A DNA stretch of 64,000 nt from Ehretia macrophylla (taxonomy: Eukaryota; Streptophyta; Magnoliopsida; Boraginales; Ehretiaceae). The stretch spans positions 13,939,001 through 14,003,000 of the forward strand of contig CM075778.1 in the NCBI GenBank assembly GCA_037974665.1, in the 5' to 3' direction. How positions within the stretch are numbered: position 1 is the stretch's first letter; each line of letters starts with the position of its first letter. The notes under the pieces were generated by a model. The model was not told where the DNA came from. It searched no databases and was given only the letters and a program-made list of their open reading frames with translations. Of the stretch, positions 21,646 to 34,300 are shown one piece after another. A program made the position numbers and the translations under genes.

Positions 21646-23108
21646 ATATATACCTTCACATGCTTGCATATATGTCATTATTGGTTTACATATTGAATAT
21701 GTACACATGTTTGCATGACGGAGGCAACCTACTTTGTTGACCTCCATCTGTGTTCTAAACGTTACATGTACCTAAATGCAAATGTGTTCAAATTGCTACA
21801 TGCTTATATGTTTATCTGTTCAGAGGCAACCTACTTTGTTGCCCTCCAATATGGCTTGATACTTGTACTCATTCAAATGATAAATGATTCAAGCAACCTT
21901 TTTGTTGGGCATGGTACGTTTCCCCTGGGTAGTATCGGGCTTGCCAAGACGGTCTTGACTACCATCGTACCCATTCTTTCTCTCATTGGGAGAGTTGGGT
22001 CGTAGGATTTGGGATACATCCAGAGTACCCTCTTGTTTGGCGTGTTTAGGGAAGATTTGACAGAAGATTCAAGACTAGCCGTCTCCAAAAAATGCTCGTG
22101 CAACTGTATCCTTTTACTATATGGTTTCTACTCTTGCTTGGGCCCTAGAAGTCCTCGAAGAATAGAGTTGATTGCTTGTTATCATGTTTAATTCCATTTC
22201 TTGTTATTGTTCTTATGTGTATGGCATAGCTTTCTCTAAATATTTTCCAAATGATAAAATGCTTGTGAAAATTTCCTTCCCGTTACATCTCACTGAACTA
22301 GGTGTAGCTCACCTATTTTCTATCATCACAAGTTGTTCGAGTTAGAAGCAAAAAGTTGACATTTGCAAGTGAATTGTACATTTGATGGTTGTATGGGAGG
22401 GAAATATGTTTGTACATTAGTCATTAGTGATGAACTTTGTATAATATATATTATATGAATTGATATAATAGTTAAATGTTGCTATTAGGCTATCTCGGAT
22501 TTGATACACTGTATGTAAATGCAATCTTTGTATACCTGGGTTTTAGCATTGAGATAATTTTAAATTGTATTGTTTTATGGGTAATAGTGCTTGGGCTAAT
22601 GTAGTATGCCTTAGAGGACTTAGGAGGAGTGGTCTTCTCAAGCCCATGGCATCACGATCCCAAGTTGTTTGATGTTTTTGTAAGCTTATATTAATTTATT
22701 TCTTTATGGTATCAGAGACCGTATTAGTGATTGAAAAATGGGGTCGTGATAGGATGCTATCTAATCTTAGCTAGTTAGCTAGGCGTAAGCTAGGATAGGG
22801 TCTTCGGTCCGTGGGTAAATGTCTATAAGTGATGTATAGGATGATTGTATTTGTTCAATGTGCTTATGTGCTACATGTAAACTATGTGTAACCAAGGTGC
22901 ATAGGTGTTTTGTGTCTTGTTCTACGAGGTATGATTTACATGTAAGGTTTGACTCATAGATAACCTTCTAAGTATAAATGGCTAGAACAATAAGCTTAAT
23001 GATCAGTATGACTAGGTAAACGTGATGCTTGAGATGCTCATGTAACAAAGGGAGTAGATAATTTGGTATGTCGAGTTACTTATTTTGGGTAATGAAAAGG
23101 ATTACGAA
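21646..23108 (+). repeat. Truncated gypsy LTR G plus leader remnant
   Basis: The front of the LTR is missing. Two SL1 copies (21720-21745 and 21823-21846), an SL2 box at 21997-22028 and SL3 at 22294-22311 identify it as the same kind of LTR. The likely LTR end is GTCGTGATA at 22751, followed by a degenerate leader (TAGCTAGGCGTAAGCTAGGATAGGG) like that of B. A sharper primer-site match, TGGTATCAGAG, lies earlier at 22707-22717. No coding sequence. Confidence 0.6.
21720..22311 (+). other. LTR stem-loop module of G
   Basis: SL1 twice: GGAGG-CAAC pairing with GTTG-A-CCTCC (21720-21745) and GAGG-CAAC with GTTG-C-CCTC (21823-21846), both with loop CTACTTT. SL2 21997-22028 (GGGTCGTAGGAT, then TAC-ATCCAGA-GTA inside GG/CC). 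SL3 22294-22311 (TGAACTAGGTGTAGCTCA, imperfect). Confidence 0.55.
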
Positions 23109-24223
23109 TGAAAGATACATGATACGACTTATCATATTCCCAAGACGGAAGAAGATTAACATGGATTACTAGCTATAGCCGAACCACATATGGCATATTT
23201 CAAAAAATTTCACAAGCATTCTAGCAAGAATCAACATAATCTTCAATCAATGTCTATAAACTAACATATATATATATATATATAAGATATAAGTATATGT
23301 ACTATGTAAAAGAAAAGAAGTATAAAGGTGTATCTCTTGAAGCTTTCAAAAATAGAAGATGCAAGCTAGTTGATGTAGTCCTTGAATCCTTCTAACTTGA
23401 AGGCTCTAGTAGGTTCACCAAGTATCCAAAGCTCACCAACTATCTTGAAGACTAAAAGTGCTAGTAGTGTATTCAAGAGATAAAGCTAGAAATGTAGTTT
23501 GTTTTTGGCAAAAGAAAAGCTACCTCCTTTTTCCTTCAATGGCCGAGAATCACCACCACGAAGAAGAAGAAGACTCTCTCTCTCTTTTCCTTGTGTTTGC
23601 CATGTGTATGTGTGTATAGGTTGAGAGAGAAGATTGCTTGTATTAAAAATATAATATCTATTATCTAATCTAATGCACCCAATCAATAGAAGATAAGAAG
23701 AGTGCTAGATTGGATAATCACCTTGCATGTTATTGGATTGCAATCATTAGAATCCAATGCATAGAATTCATCTTCTCTTTCTTCCTCATGTTGGACGAAA
23801 ATGAGTGAGTAGGAAAGAGAGTGTATGTCTTGCTTTTAATATATATAATCTCTATTATTATATTAGCTTTGCATATTTGATTAGCCAAACAAAATAGCTT
23901 CCTTAGTTTCAAGAACAAAGAGAAGCCATGCATGTCATTGGATTGTAATGTAATCATTACAATCCAAAAGCTACTTTTCATTCTTTCTCTTGACACTTGC
24001 AAAAAACAACTATCTTTACTTTATGACTAGGATCCTTTTGTCTTTATTCAAGACTGAATCTAGACCATCCAATTCAAATTAAAAGACTAAGATTGATAAC
24101 ATGGACAATTCATTCATCATTCCACATGCCACATGTACTCCTCCACCCAATAGTTTATTTTGCTTTTGATGACTAAGATTGATAATGTGGCATTTCACAA
24201 ATTACATTACCAATACTAATATC

Positions 24224-24261
<38 letters not shown>

Positions 24262-24600
24262 ATTTTTTTTTGCCCATTCTAATCTCTATAAGAATAATCA
24301 TATTGGAACATCTTTTTAATATTTACAGTTTGGCCCCAAAAGTTTTGGTAATTATAATTTGACCCCAAAACTTTCCAAAATTACACTTTTGGCCAGAACA
24401 CCAATATCGATGACTCTCAACATCTTAAAGCCATCAACCACATTATATAAGCTTCCAGTGCGCTTATTCATGATACTTATAAGTGTGTGACTTTCTAGAA
24501 TCATAATCGCATACCGATGACGGATCGAAAAGCCTCCTTTATCTATCTCTGAAATATCTCCGCCATTTCTCGAAATACCCTCATGTCCATGAGTGATGCA
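23109..24600 (-). repeat. LTR of copia family C (isolated copy)
   Basis: On the minus strand it begins TGCATCACTCATG at 24600 and ends CTTTCA at 23109. It aligns over its length with the plus-strand LTR at 57297-58811 (shared ATGGCGGAG, the VNTR-like TA tracts, GGATTG...CAATCC palindromes, and paired GGCCCCAAAAGTTTTGG/GACCCCAAAACTTTCC phrases). No primer site or internal domain adjoins it and the 5-bp flanks do not match, so it is a solo or truncated LTR. Two small open frames on the minus strand have no domain. Confidence 0.75.
24223..24261. repeat. (CA)n(TA)n microsatellite
   Basis: About 14 CA units followed by 5 TA units, inside the C LTR; the sister LTR at 57630-57650 has only TA. Confidence 0.95.
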
Positions 24601-24603
24601 CTA

Positions 24604-26515
24604 ATGTAGATAATTCTGGAATCAAGTAAAGCTCAATTCCGATCTAAATTGATAGAGTTATAACCAATTTAATGCATCTATGTCTTGACTGTCCAGATTG
24701 AAGATTATTCTGGAGTTATTTAGAAAATAGAAAATTTAGTTATTAAAAATGATAGAATCTGATATTTTGTAAAACATGAAAGTTGTTCCTAACTGCCTAG
24801 TATAGCTACTGTGAAAGTTTCGTTTGATTCCGAAGTCGTTTACTATTTTTAATGCGCAAAAGAAACTTAAGGCAGTGAGTTGTCAGATTTAATAAAAATC
24901 CCTTAATGTACTGTCTCATGTGTTTTTGAGCATGAAAATTATTTTTTCTCATGATATGACCAACTGAAGAAATGTTCCTGTATGTGTTTTATACGTTTTC
25001 TGAATTTTTTAGATTTTTATAAAATCATCCAGCTATAAAAAGGAGCTAACATTTCAAGTTTGTACAAATCTGTCCAGTGGCAGCAAAATTTCTAATACCT
25101 ACAGTCTTGTGTTCGAGCATGAAAACGATTTTTTCTCATGACATTGACAACAGACAAAATGTTCCTATATGAGTTTTATACATTTCCATAATTTTTCAGA
25201 TTTTTATAAAATCATCCAGCTATAAAAATGGGCTAAATATTCTGGTTGGACAAATCTGTCAAGTAAAGTCATTCTGAGATTTCATTGCATGTTCTAACTT
25301 CTAATCATCAATATCAACTACTATACAACCAAGCAACCTTTAGCAACCCAAATAAGCAACAACCATCCACATTTTCATAGCTAGATACAAGCTCTTTCAT
25401 CAAGAACACTTAAAAATTTCCAGCAACATTATCTTTGATTCAAATCATCAACAACAAACTCCAACAACATTTCAACCATGGATTTACAATTATAACTCCA
25501 TACAAGCCTCATAAATCCCTCAATATGCATTTATATCTCATAAATAATCATTTTGAAAGAACCCTCACCTTTGGTTTTTGGTTGGAATTGCAAGAATCAC
25601 CTTGAAGATGGCTTAAGATCACGTAGCAAGCTTGGATATCACCTTTGATGATGTTGTTGTTCACAAGGTTTTGCAAAATAAGCTCAAAATGCTCTATGGT
25701 CTCTCATGGGGGAGGGGGGGTGCGCCATATGAAGGGAAAAGATGATGAAAAGTATTTTTATACTTCTCTTGGAAGCTATGTCAAAAACTATTGCTTAATT
25801 GCCTTTTAGCCCTTATTGTTTCTTCTTCTTATAAGTTGACCCCTAATTTGCCTAGCTTTAGTCGTGGGACCCTTAGGTGATTGGCCAATCTTAAATCCTA
25901 ATTGTAATTGAAATCTTGGTTTCCACGTTTAACTTTTGCTATTTGCAATTTGGCCCCCAAAGTTTATAAGTTTGTTAGTCATCCCCTCGTGTTTTCCTAA
26001 AATGTAAAAGTTCCTCCGTTTCCTTTCAAATTCGACCGGGGTGTTCCTTGTACGATTTAGTGTATGTGATATCCAATTTAGAATGCCAAATTCGGTCTCC
26101 AAGTCTTAGTTTTTATAATCGCACTTTTGACCCCGAAAGTTCCAAAGTTGCCATTTCTACCCCTAACTTTTAAAGAACCCTTGTTATTGGCTTTCTTTTC
26201 TAACTTCCTATAGTTTTAGGGTCCTAGTGGGATTTTGGAAATGTTAATTCTTGATTTTGGGTATTTAATTGGTGTTCTGATGAATTTAGTTAATTACACT
26301 TTAGCCCCGAAGTTTTCCAATATTACATAGTTACCCTGAAGTTTTTCTACTTAGTTCGTTTTCTTCTAGCTTATTTCCTACCCTAATACTATTGTATCTA
26401 GCACGCATTTAGGGTTTACAAGTATTTAGTATATATACATACATATAACATGGAATTACACGTAATTATACATAATGGAATAGTAATGCATATGCAATTA
26501 GGTCAGGGTCTCATA
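24604..26515 (-). repeat. 3' LTR of E (truncated)
   Basis: Matches 32782-34698 of the 5' LTR base by base apart from scattered changes. The last 1.4 kb of the LTR, including SL2, SL3 and the terminus, is missing and replaced by the C LTR. The LTR start is mutated (TATGAGAC). TATA box GTATAAAAATAC at 25763-25752, and CAAAG|GTGAGGG near 25572-25562 on the minus strand. Confidence 0.9.
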
Positions 26516-26551
26516 TCCTTCCCCCCTTAAAAGAATTTCGTCCTCGAAATT
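26516..26551 (-). promoter_or_regulatory. Pre-PPT hairpin and polypurine tract of E
   Basis: Minus strand: AATTTCG-AGGA-CGAAATT (26551-26534, perfect seven-pair stem), then TTTTAAGGGGGGAAGGA and the 3' LTR. Confidence 0.75.
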
Positions 26552-26555
26552 TTAG

Positions 26556-27114
26556 TTATTTGTCGAATAACGCGGGATACTGTTGTTCCATTTGGTCTCG
26601 GCACTCCCACGTCGCTTCCTCTATGCCATGATTGTTCCATAGAACCTTTACCATTATGATCTTCTTTGACCTCAACTCCCGTTCTTGCTCATCCGGAATC
26701 CGAACTGGCTTCTCATTATACGACAAGTTCGCCTGAATCTGTAATGGCTCGGGCTCCAAGACATGAGACGGATCGGGGTGATATTTCCTCAGTGTCGACA
26801 CGTGAAATGCATTATGCATATTTGCAAGACTCGGAGGAAACTCCAACCGGTATGCCAACTTACTAATCTTTTCAATAATCTCAAATGGTCTCACGTATCT
26901 CGGGCTAAGTTTTCCACCTTTGCCATATCAGACCAACCCTTCCAAGGTGATACTTTCAAGAATACCCAATCCCCTAACTCAAACTATAGATCTCGTCTTC
27001 GTTTATCTGCATAGCTTTTCTAACAACTCTGGGCAGTGAGCATTCTTTTTCGGATCAAATGCACGTTCTTAATCTTTTCTACTAACTCCGGCAACACCAT
27101 GCGATCAACTGCTT
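26556..27114 (-). pseudogene. E: integrase C-terminal domain and chromodomain
   Basis: The intact 112-codon part (26894-26556) runs RPFEIIEKISKLAYRLEFP, HNAFHVSTLRKYHPDPSHVL, then VKVLWNNHGIEEATWECRDQ, the chromodomain-like tail. Upstream, to 27114, recognisable integrase peptides (HLIRKRMLTAQS, SYADKRRRDL, WVFLKVSPWKG) occur with at least two stops and a frameshift relative to the core. Role in the family: DNA binding and targeting of integration to chromatin. Confidence 0.88.
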
Positions 27115-27966
27115 TCATCTCCCCAACTTTATCCTAGTACAGTGGGGATCTACACTTCTGTCATACAATGCCTCGTAGGGAGCCATCCCTATCGTGGACT
27201 GATAACTATTATTGTAAGCGAACTTTGCCAATGGAAAATGTTTTTCCCATCCTTTGCTGAAGTCTAGCACACAAGCCCTCAATATATCCTCCAGTATTTG
27301 TATAGTCCTTTTCAACTGTCCGTCCGTTTGGGGGTGATATGTCGTACTGAATTTGAAGTTTGTTCCCAGGGTTTTCTGAAACAACGACCAAAACTGCAAT
27401 GTAAAACGAGGATCCCTGTCCGATACAATACTTGCTGGCATACTATGTAATCTAACAATGTCCTTCACATATAGCTTGGCCAGTTTCTCCAGATTATTTG
27501 TCTTGATCATGAGAATAAAGTGAGCTGTCTTGGTCAGTCTGTTAACTACGACCCAAATAGCGTCACATCCTCTAGGTGACCTCGGCAACTCCATCACGAA
27601 GTCCATCGTTACATGTTCCCACTTCCACTGGGGAATTTTCAACAGTTGTAGTAACCCTGCCGGCCTCTGATGCTCTGCTTTCACTTTCTGACAGGTCAAA
27701 CATCGGGCCACAAATTGTGCAATCTCCATTTTCATATTGTTCCACCAGTAGTATTGCCTTAAGTCCCAGTACATCTTTGTTCTGTCGGGATGAATGGTGT
27801 ACTTGGTGTTATGTGCCTCTTCAAGAATCATACATTTCAGTTCAGGGTCATTAAGAACACAGATTCGGCCTCGAAACCATAAAATTCCGTCATTATGCTC
27901 CTGGAAATCAGCTTTTTCCTTAGTGATTTCCTGGAGCCTTTTGTCTTGCTATTGAGCTTCCTTAAT
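27115..27966 (-). pseudogene. E: integrase zinc finger and catalytic core
   Basis: A 238-codon frame (27831-27115). The zinc finger is visible as HNTKYTIHPD with the CLTC pair, then the core with MDFV and VSDRDPRF holding the two catalytic aspartates. The third catalytic residue should lie in the family's GQSERTIQ-like motif; here the sequence is GQLKRTIQ, so glutamate is replaced by lysine. The frame ends in a frameshift (ALYDRSVDPH). Between 27966 and 27832 the RNase H-integrase connection contains stops. Not catalytically competent. Confidence 0.9.
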
Positions 27967-29271
27967 CTATGTCAACATCAGGGGTCGAACTTGTAAATGA
28001 GCGAACAAAACTCCTTTCTTGGTTAACTCCGGTTTCCAACAACCCACTTCTCCCAGCATTTCAAACTCCTTTATTCTCAAGGTCGTCAACCTTGCCTTCC
28101 GGCTCAAGGCATCAGCCACAATATTTGTTTTCCCCGACACATAGTTGATTGAACAGTTGTAGTCACCTAACAACTCCATCCATCGCCTTTGCCTCATATT
28201 TAACTCTTTTTGTGAAAACAAATACTTAAGGCTTTTGTGATCTGTGTATATCTCGAACCTACTACCCCACAGGTAGTATCGCCACTTCTTCAGGGCAAAT
28301 ACAATTGCTGCCAGCTCCAAATCATGAGTGAGATAGTTCAACTCATAGTTCTTCAACTTTCGGGAGGCATAAGCAATTACCTTCCTGTTTTGCATTAACA
28401 TACAACCTAAACCTTCCTTGGAAGCATCACTGTAGATAACGAAGTTCTCAATCCCCTCTGGTAATGCAAGAATAGGTGTCGTAGTTAGTCTTTTCTTCAG
28501 CTCTTGGAAACTATTCTCGCATTTATCATCCCAAACAGAACTTATCTTTTTCTGGGTTAACTTGGTAAGCGGTCCAGCAATTTTTGAGACGTCTTTGACA
28601 AACTTCCGATAGTAACCAGCCAATCCCAAAAAACTCCAAATCTCTGTTATCGTTTTCGGTCTTTTCCATGACAGTACACCCTCAATCTTTGTTGGATCTA
28701 CATATATTCCCCCTTGGGATATAATGTGCCCCAAAAAGGCCACTTGGTTTAACCAGAATTTCCAGTTGCTAAATTTGGCATATAGTTGGTGTTCCTGAAG
28801 TTTCTGCAGTACCAAACGCAAATATTGCTTGTGCTCCGCTTCTGATTTAGAGTAGACCAATATATCATCTATGAAAATCACCACGAACTGGTCCAAATAT
28901 GGTTGGAACACCTTATGCATTAAGTCCATAAATGTCGCAGGGGTGTTAGTCAACCCAAATGGCATAACCACAAACTCGTAATGTCCGTACCTCATTCTGA
29001 AAGCTGATTTAAGTACATCCTCATTCTTGATCCGAAGCTGGTAATAACCTTGTCTCAAATCGAACTTTGAGTATACCTTAGCCCTTTGGAGTTGATCAAA
29101 CAATTCATCGATCAGTGGCAACGGGTATTTGTTCTTGATCGTTGCCTGGTTCAAGCCCCTATAGTCAATGCACAATCTCAATGACCCATCTTTCTTTCTC
29201 ACGAACAACACCGGTGCACCCCACAGAGATAAACTCGATTGAATAAAACCTTTCTCCAATAACTCCTGTAA
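27967..29271 (-). pseudogene. E: reverse transcriptase and RNase H
   Basis: The longest frame in the window (430 codons, 29259-27967). RT motifs in order: [63 protein letters not shown] and the catalytic [11 protein letters not shown]. RNase H follows with [10 protein letters not shown], the ELAA helix ([21 protein letters not shown]) and [10 protein letters not shown], ending near [12 protein letters not shown]. All catalytic acids that I can place are present. A stop just before the first methionine ([15 protein letters not shown]) and one after LMLT separate it from protease and integrase. In the family it copies RNA into cDNA in the cytoplasmic particle. Confidence 0.95.
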
Positions 29272-29607
29272 TTAATCTTTCAATTCCTGTAATTCTGTAG
29301 GAGCCATCTGATAAGGAGCCCTTGATAACGGTTGAGTACCTGGTAGTACCTCTATCACGAACTCCACTTCCTTGTCCAATGGCAAACCCGGTAACTCTTC
29401 TGGAAATATATTCGCATATTCCTTAATCACCGATACTTCCTCCATTTTGACCTTATCTGCCGGTTTGTTGATCATGTAGTCAAAATATCCGTGACATCCT
29501 TTATTGATCATACTTACTGCTTTTAGGGGTGAAATGGTCGGTTCCCTGGTCAAACTCCTCATTCCTTTTAGTTCAAAAATAGGCTGACTTGGCACTTTAA
29601 ACTTCAC
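29272..29607 (-). pseudogene. E: protease-RT connection
   Basis: 111 codons with the typical gypsy spacer: EYANIFPEELPGLPLDKEVEFVIEV, then the start of RT (SRAPYQMAPTELQELKD). It ends in a stop, in frame with RT. No catalytic residues. Confidence 0.85.
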
Positions 29608-29649
29608 TACTTTCGTTCGACAATTCAGTCTTGCATGATGTCGTACTAG

Positions 29650-30075
29650 TCAGTCTATTCCCAGAATAACGTGATAGTCCCAAAAGATAAATACTATGAG
29701 ATTCGCCAAGAATTCCCGATTTCTAATCTGTATCTTACTTGCTCTACATATTAATCTACTAGAACATTTGGGACCCGTTGGTGTATTAACTTGTACATGG
29801 TAAGGTAAATTTTCAACTGGCAACTTTGTACGAAATGCACATTTAGGAGTTATAAATGAGTATGTAGCACCAGGATCAATAAGTACTTTAACCAACTGAT
29901 TTGAGATTAGAAAAGCATCTTCAACAATGGCCGCCTCATCTAGGATTTCCTGTATATCTACGGCGTACGCCCGAGCTTGCATCCTCGGTGCTGGGATAAT
30001 TTCTTCGGGCCTAGTCTGTGCTATTCCCCCGGTGGCCTGAATCTGACCTCTTTGCCTCTTCGGACACTCTCTCAC
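29650..30075 (-). pseudogene. E: aspartic protease
   Basis: The active-site motif reads VLIDPGATYSFIT. The catalytic aspartate is present but the usual DSG is DPG. The flap and C-terminal part end in VILGID with a stop where tryptophan usually follows. The N-terminal part (RECPKRQRGQ) overlaps the second zinc knuckle of gag. In the family it cleaves the gag-pol polyprotein. Confidence 0.88.
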
Positions 30076-30171
30076 CCGGTGCTGATCACTGCCGCACCCG
30101 ATACAGTTCCCTGATTTTCTCCAGCACTGGGCCTTAGTGTGACCCTTTTTCTCACAAAATGAACATGTAAC
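30058..30171 (-). pseudogene. E: gag double zinc knuckle
   Basis: Two consecutive CCHC knuckles, CSFCEKKGHTKAQC and CIGCGSDQHRVREC, both with intact spacing C-X2-C-X4-H-X4-C. They bind genomic RNA in the particle. The frame is joined to the protease. Confidence 0.88.
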
Positions 30172-30447
30172 AACCGGGCCTGTAGCAGTGGTACCTGTTC
30201 ACCCACATGCCGTAAAAGCTACCGACACTCTTGACTGGGGCCGGGAAGCTGCCGGCCTAGCCTGGCTACTCTGCATCTGGAATGTCCCTGACTACCCCTG
30301 AGTCTGGAAGGGCCTCTTGTTTTGCTGAGACAAGCCAACTCTCATTGCTAGTTTCTATTCTTCTACCCTCGATGCAGTAGCAAAGACTGCATTATAAGTA
30401 TTGAACTCAGCCACCGCCAAACCATCTTGAATCTCTAGCCTCAACCC

Positions 30448-30960
30448 CTATTTAAACTTCCAAATCTTGGTAGCAGGAGTCTGGACCATGTGTGGTGCGT
30501 ACTGTGAATGTTTATCAAATCTCGCCCCATACTCGGCTACAATCATACCTCCCTGCTCTAGATACATAAACTCATTCATCCTCCTATCCTTGGAAACCTC
30601 AGATATGTATTTTTCTTTGAACACCCTAGAAAAGTTTCTCCAAGTATACGGAGTACGCTGGATTTCCCACTGTTCTGCTACTGCCTGCCACCATGTTTCA
30701 GCGTCCCCTTCCAATTGAAAGATCGCAAAATTGACCTTCTTCTGATATGTATAGTTTGTGGCAGCATAAATCTTCTATATTCGGGAAAGCCAATATTTCG
30801 CTTCCTCATCATTCGGTTGACCCATGAATTTCGGAGGGCTATAGGTTAGAAAATCTTTCAAAGTATTGTTTCCCTATTGCCTCCGTCTCCGCCACTACCT
30901 CCTGCAACATGTACACCACTACCATTGGGGCTTGGGCTAGCTGTTCTCTACTGACTCATA
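30448..30960 (-). pseudogene. E: gag capsid region
   Basis: The core is MEGDAETWWQAVAEQW, then FSRVFKEKYISE, MNEFMYLEQGGMIVAEYGARF and HSQYAPHMV, the conserved plant gypsy gag domain. N-terminal peptides (FMGQPNDEEAKYWLSRI, then a stop, then YQKKVNFAIFQ) extend it to about 30960. From 30447 to 30172, before the knuckles, the frame has stops and shifts. Capsid-forming in the family. Confidence 0.88.
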
Positions 30961-31366
30961 ACCTGAACCATCTGTTGTAATACCTGATCCCCTACTGACT
31001 GTCAACCTTTTCCACTGGTGTTACCATCTTCCTCGTCTCTCTGGTTACCCCGTGTCCTCAGACCTCCTACCATCTATAAGAACAGATGCCTATTCACTAT
31101 TATATGTTATGCAAAGGTTAGGGAAGTAATATTTAATATACTATACGTAATATATACAAGATACATATACCATATAACTAACTCACATAACCATATAACA
31201 ATTCAAAGCACGTTGTTCACATAAGTTTATCATATAGTACATAATTCACATTTATGCAAATAACTACTTAAGTTACCTATTCAAATCGAGACATCTACCC
31301 ACTTGCCTGGGGTTCTAAAACCCAACTACTCCTAGCCAACTAGCTAAGCTCTTATACCACTAAAGT
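30961..31366 (-). other. E: leader with degenerate primer-binding site
   Basis: Gag start region and short untranslated leader. The primer site on the minus strand is TGGTATAAGAGC (31360-31349), one change from the standard, four to six bases after the LTR end at 31367. Confidence 0.75.
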
Positions 31367-34300
31367 TGTCACGCCCTGAACCCAACCTGCATAGGACTAA
31401 GTCTGAGGGTGACCGTTAATTCAATTATCAATCCATACTTAGTCAAATTTTCAACTTATTGTTAGTTCCTCAAAAATTGGGCAGCATAATGGCTGTACTG
31501 TGGACAAAACAGTTTTCCTTTTTCCTTTAATCTACAAACAGAAAAGCCACCATCTACTTCCCTCAACCCTTCTCCTCAACATCACAAATCAAAACTCCAA
31601 CACAGTTCATTCATTCACCAACATGATATAATCAATTAGAAGTTCAATATGAAAATATACATATGTTACTTGCATTAAGAGAAGGTTTTAACAACATCCA
31701 AATTATCTCCTTACAGCCGACACGTAACCAAGTGCCCAAAAACAAAACCGGTTACGTGAGTCACTTGTATAATGGCTAACTAAGTCATTAAACTAATTTC
31801 TTGACCAATTATAACCAATGACTAAGTTAGTTCACTTATACAAGATCATGATATTAAAACTATCCATATACACAAAATAATGTATACATTTAATTGTTCA
31901 AGTAGTCTAAGTAAACCATATACCCAAGAAAGGTGTATATCATGTATCGGGCACTTCCGGTCCAGTATGAAGAGGATTATCCTCATAGTATTCTACAAAC
32001 CTCTTTTTATTGCCTGAAAGAGGGAACAAAGAGGGTGAGCTCATAACAACACTAAGTTCAGCAATGGGGAAAATATGTGTAGGGTTTTCGAATACATTTT
32101 TCTCATTTTTGTAAATCATTTTGTAAACCTATGGATGCAATGCAAGCAACATCTGCAGTCAAGAACAGTTCAATTATACATATTCAAGTCATATATCACA
32201 TACGAAGTAAGGAACAACTTACTCTTTCCAAGTGAATCTGATTCAAGCAGTAGCAACTGAGATGTTCAACATTTCTTTCCTTATCTCACCCAAATAGAGT
32301 ATTTCGGATAATACTCGAATCCTACAACCCGATTCTCCAAGGAAATCAAAGTTTTAAAGCGAGAAGGGAATACGGACCATGGTAGACATAAGATCACCGA
32401 CACCCCTAAGATGTCCGGCGTAGTATGCATACTACCATGCCAAGACTAGGTGGTTGCAACCCCATTTGACACCAATTCAAATTCAAGTTCAAGTAATACG
32501 ATCATTTATAGCATATCGGATAATTCAACAAGTAATCAAACAATATAATTGAAATTAATATCTCCACAAATATTTTAACACATATAGAGATCATATAATA
32601 ACACTACACATTAATAACCCAAGTACTTAGTCATTCAATCAATAGCAATTTACATTAGAGCTAAACTTATTGACTTAAAACAATGTTTACATCACTGCAT
32701 TAGTCTAACTTTAGCTAATCAGTAACCTATCTTCACGAACTCCAAATTATTCGAATTAGGCATATAATTAAATCTCTTCAAGTGTAGATAATTCTGGAAT
32801 CAAGAAAATCTCAATTCCGATCTAAATTGATAGAGTTATAACCAATTTAATGCATCTATGTCTTGACTGTCCAGATTGAAGACTATTATGGAGTTATTTA
32901 GAAAATGGAAAATTCAGCTATTTAAAACAATGGAATACGATGTTTTGTAAAACATGAAAATTGTTCCAAACTTCCTAATATAGCTACCATGAAAGTTTCG
33001 TTTGATTCTGAGGTCGTTTACTATTTTTAATGCGCAAAAGAAACTTAAGGCAGTGAGCTGTCAGATTTAATAAAAATCCCGTAACCTACTGTCTCATGTG
33101 TTTTTGAGCTTGAAAATGAATTTTCCTCATGATATGTCCAACTGAAGAAATGTTTCTATATGAGTTTTATACATTTCCTGAATTTTCCAGATTTGTATAA
33201 AATCATCCAGCCATAAAAAAGGGGCTAAAATTTTAAGTTTGTACAAATCTATCCAGTGGCAGCAAAATTTCTAATACCTACTGTCTTGTGTGTTTTTGAT
33301 CATGAAAACGATTTTCCCTCATGACATTGCCAACAGACAAAATGTTCCTATATGAGTTTTCTACATTTCCAGAAGTTTTCAGATTTGTATAAAATCATCC
33401 AGCCATAAAAATGGTCTAAAACTGCTGGTTGGACAAATCTGTCCAGTAAAGTCATTCCGAGATTTCATTGCATGTTCTAACTTCTAATCATCAATATAAA
33501 CTACTATACAACCAAGCAACCTCCAGCAACCCAAATAAGGAACAACCATCCACATTTGCATAGCTAGATACAGGCTCTATCATCAAGAACACTCAAAAAT
33601 TTCCAGCAACATCGTCTTTGAGTTTAATCATCAACAACAAACTCCAACAACATTTCAACCATGGATTTACAATTATAACTCCATACAAGCCTCATAAATC
33701 CACCAATATGCATTTATATCTCATAAATAATCATTTTGAAAGAAACCTCACCTTAGGTTTTTGGTTGAAATTGCAAGAATCACCTTGAAGATGGCTTAAG
33801 ATCACTTAGCAAGCTTGTGTATCACCTTTGATGATGTTGTTGTTCACAAGGTTTTGCAAAATAAGCTCAAAATGCTCTCTAGTCTCTCATGATGGGGGGG
33901 GAGGGGCGCATAAGAATTGAAAAGATGATGAAAAGTATTTTTATACTTCTCTTGGAAGCTAGGTCAAAAACTATTGCCTAATTGCCTTTTAGCCCTTATT
34001 GTTTCTTCTTCTTATAAGTTGACCCCTAATTTGCCTAGCTTTAGTCGTGGGGCCCTTAAGTGATTGACCAATCTTAAATCCTAATTGTCATTGAAATCTT
34101 GGTCTCCATGTTTAACTTTTGGTATTTGCAATTTAGCCCCCAAAGTTTATAAGTTTGTTAATCATCCCCTCGTGTTTTCCTAAAATGTAAAAGTTCCTCC
34201 ATTTCCTTTCAAATTCGACTGGGGTGTTCCTTGTACGATTTAATGTATGTGATATCCAGTTTAGAATGTCAAACTCGGTCTCCAAGTATTAGTTTTCATA

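Noticed and set aside
23486-24002. Minus-strand frames in the C LTR
   Set aside because: The sister LTR at 57297-58811 does not keep these frames.
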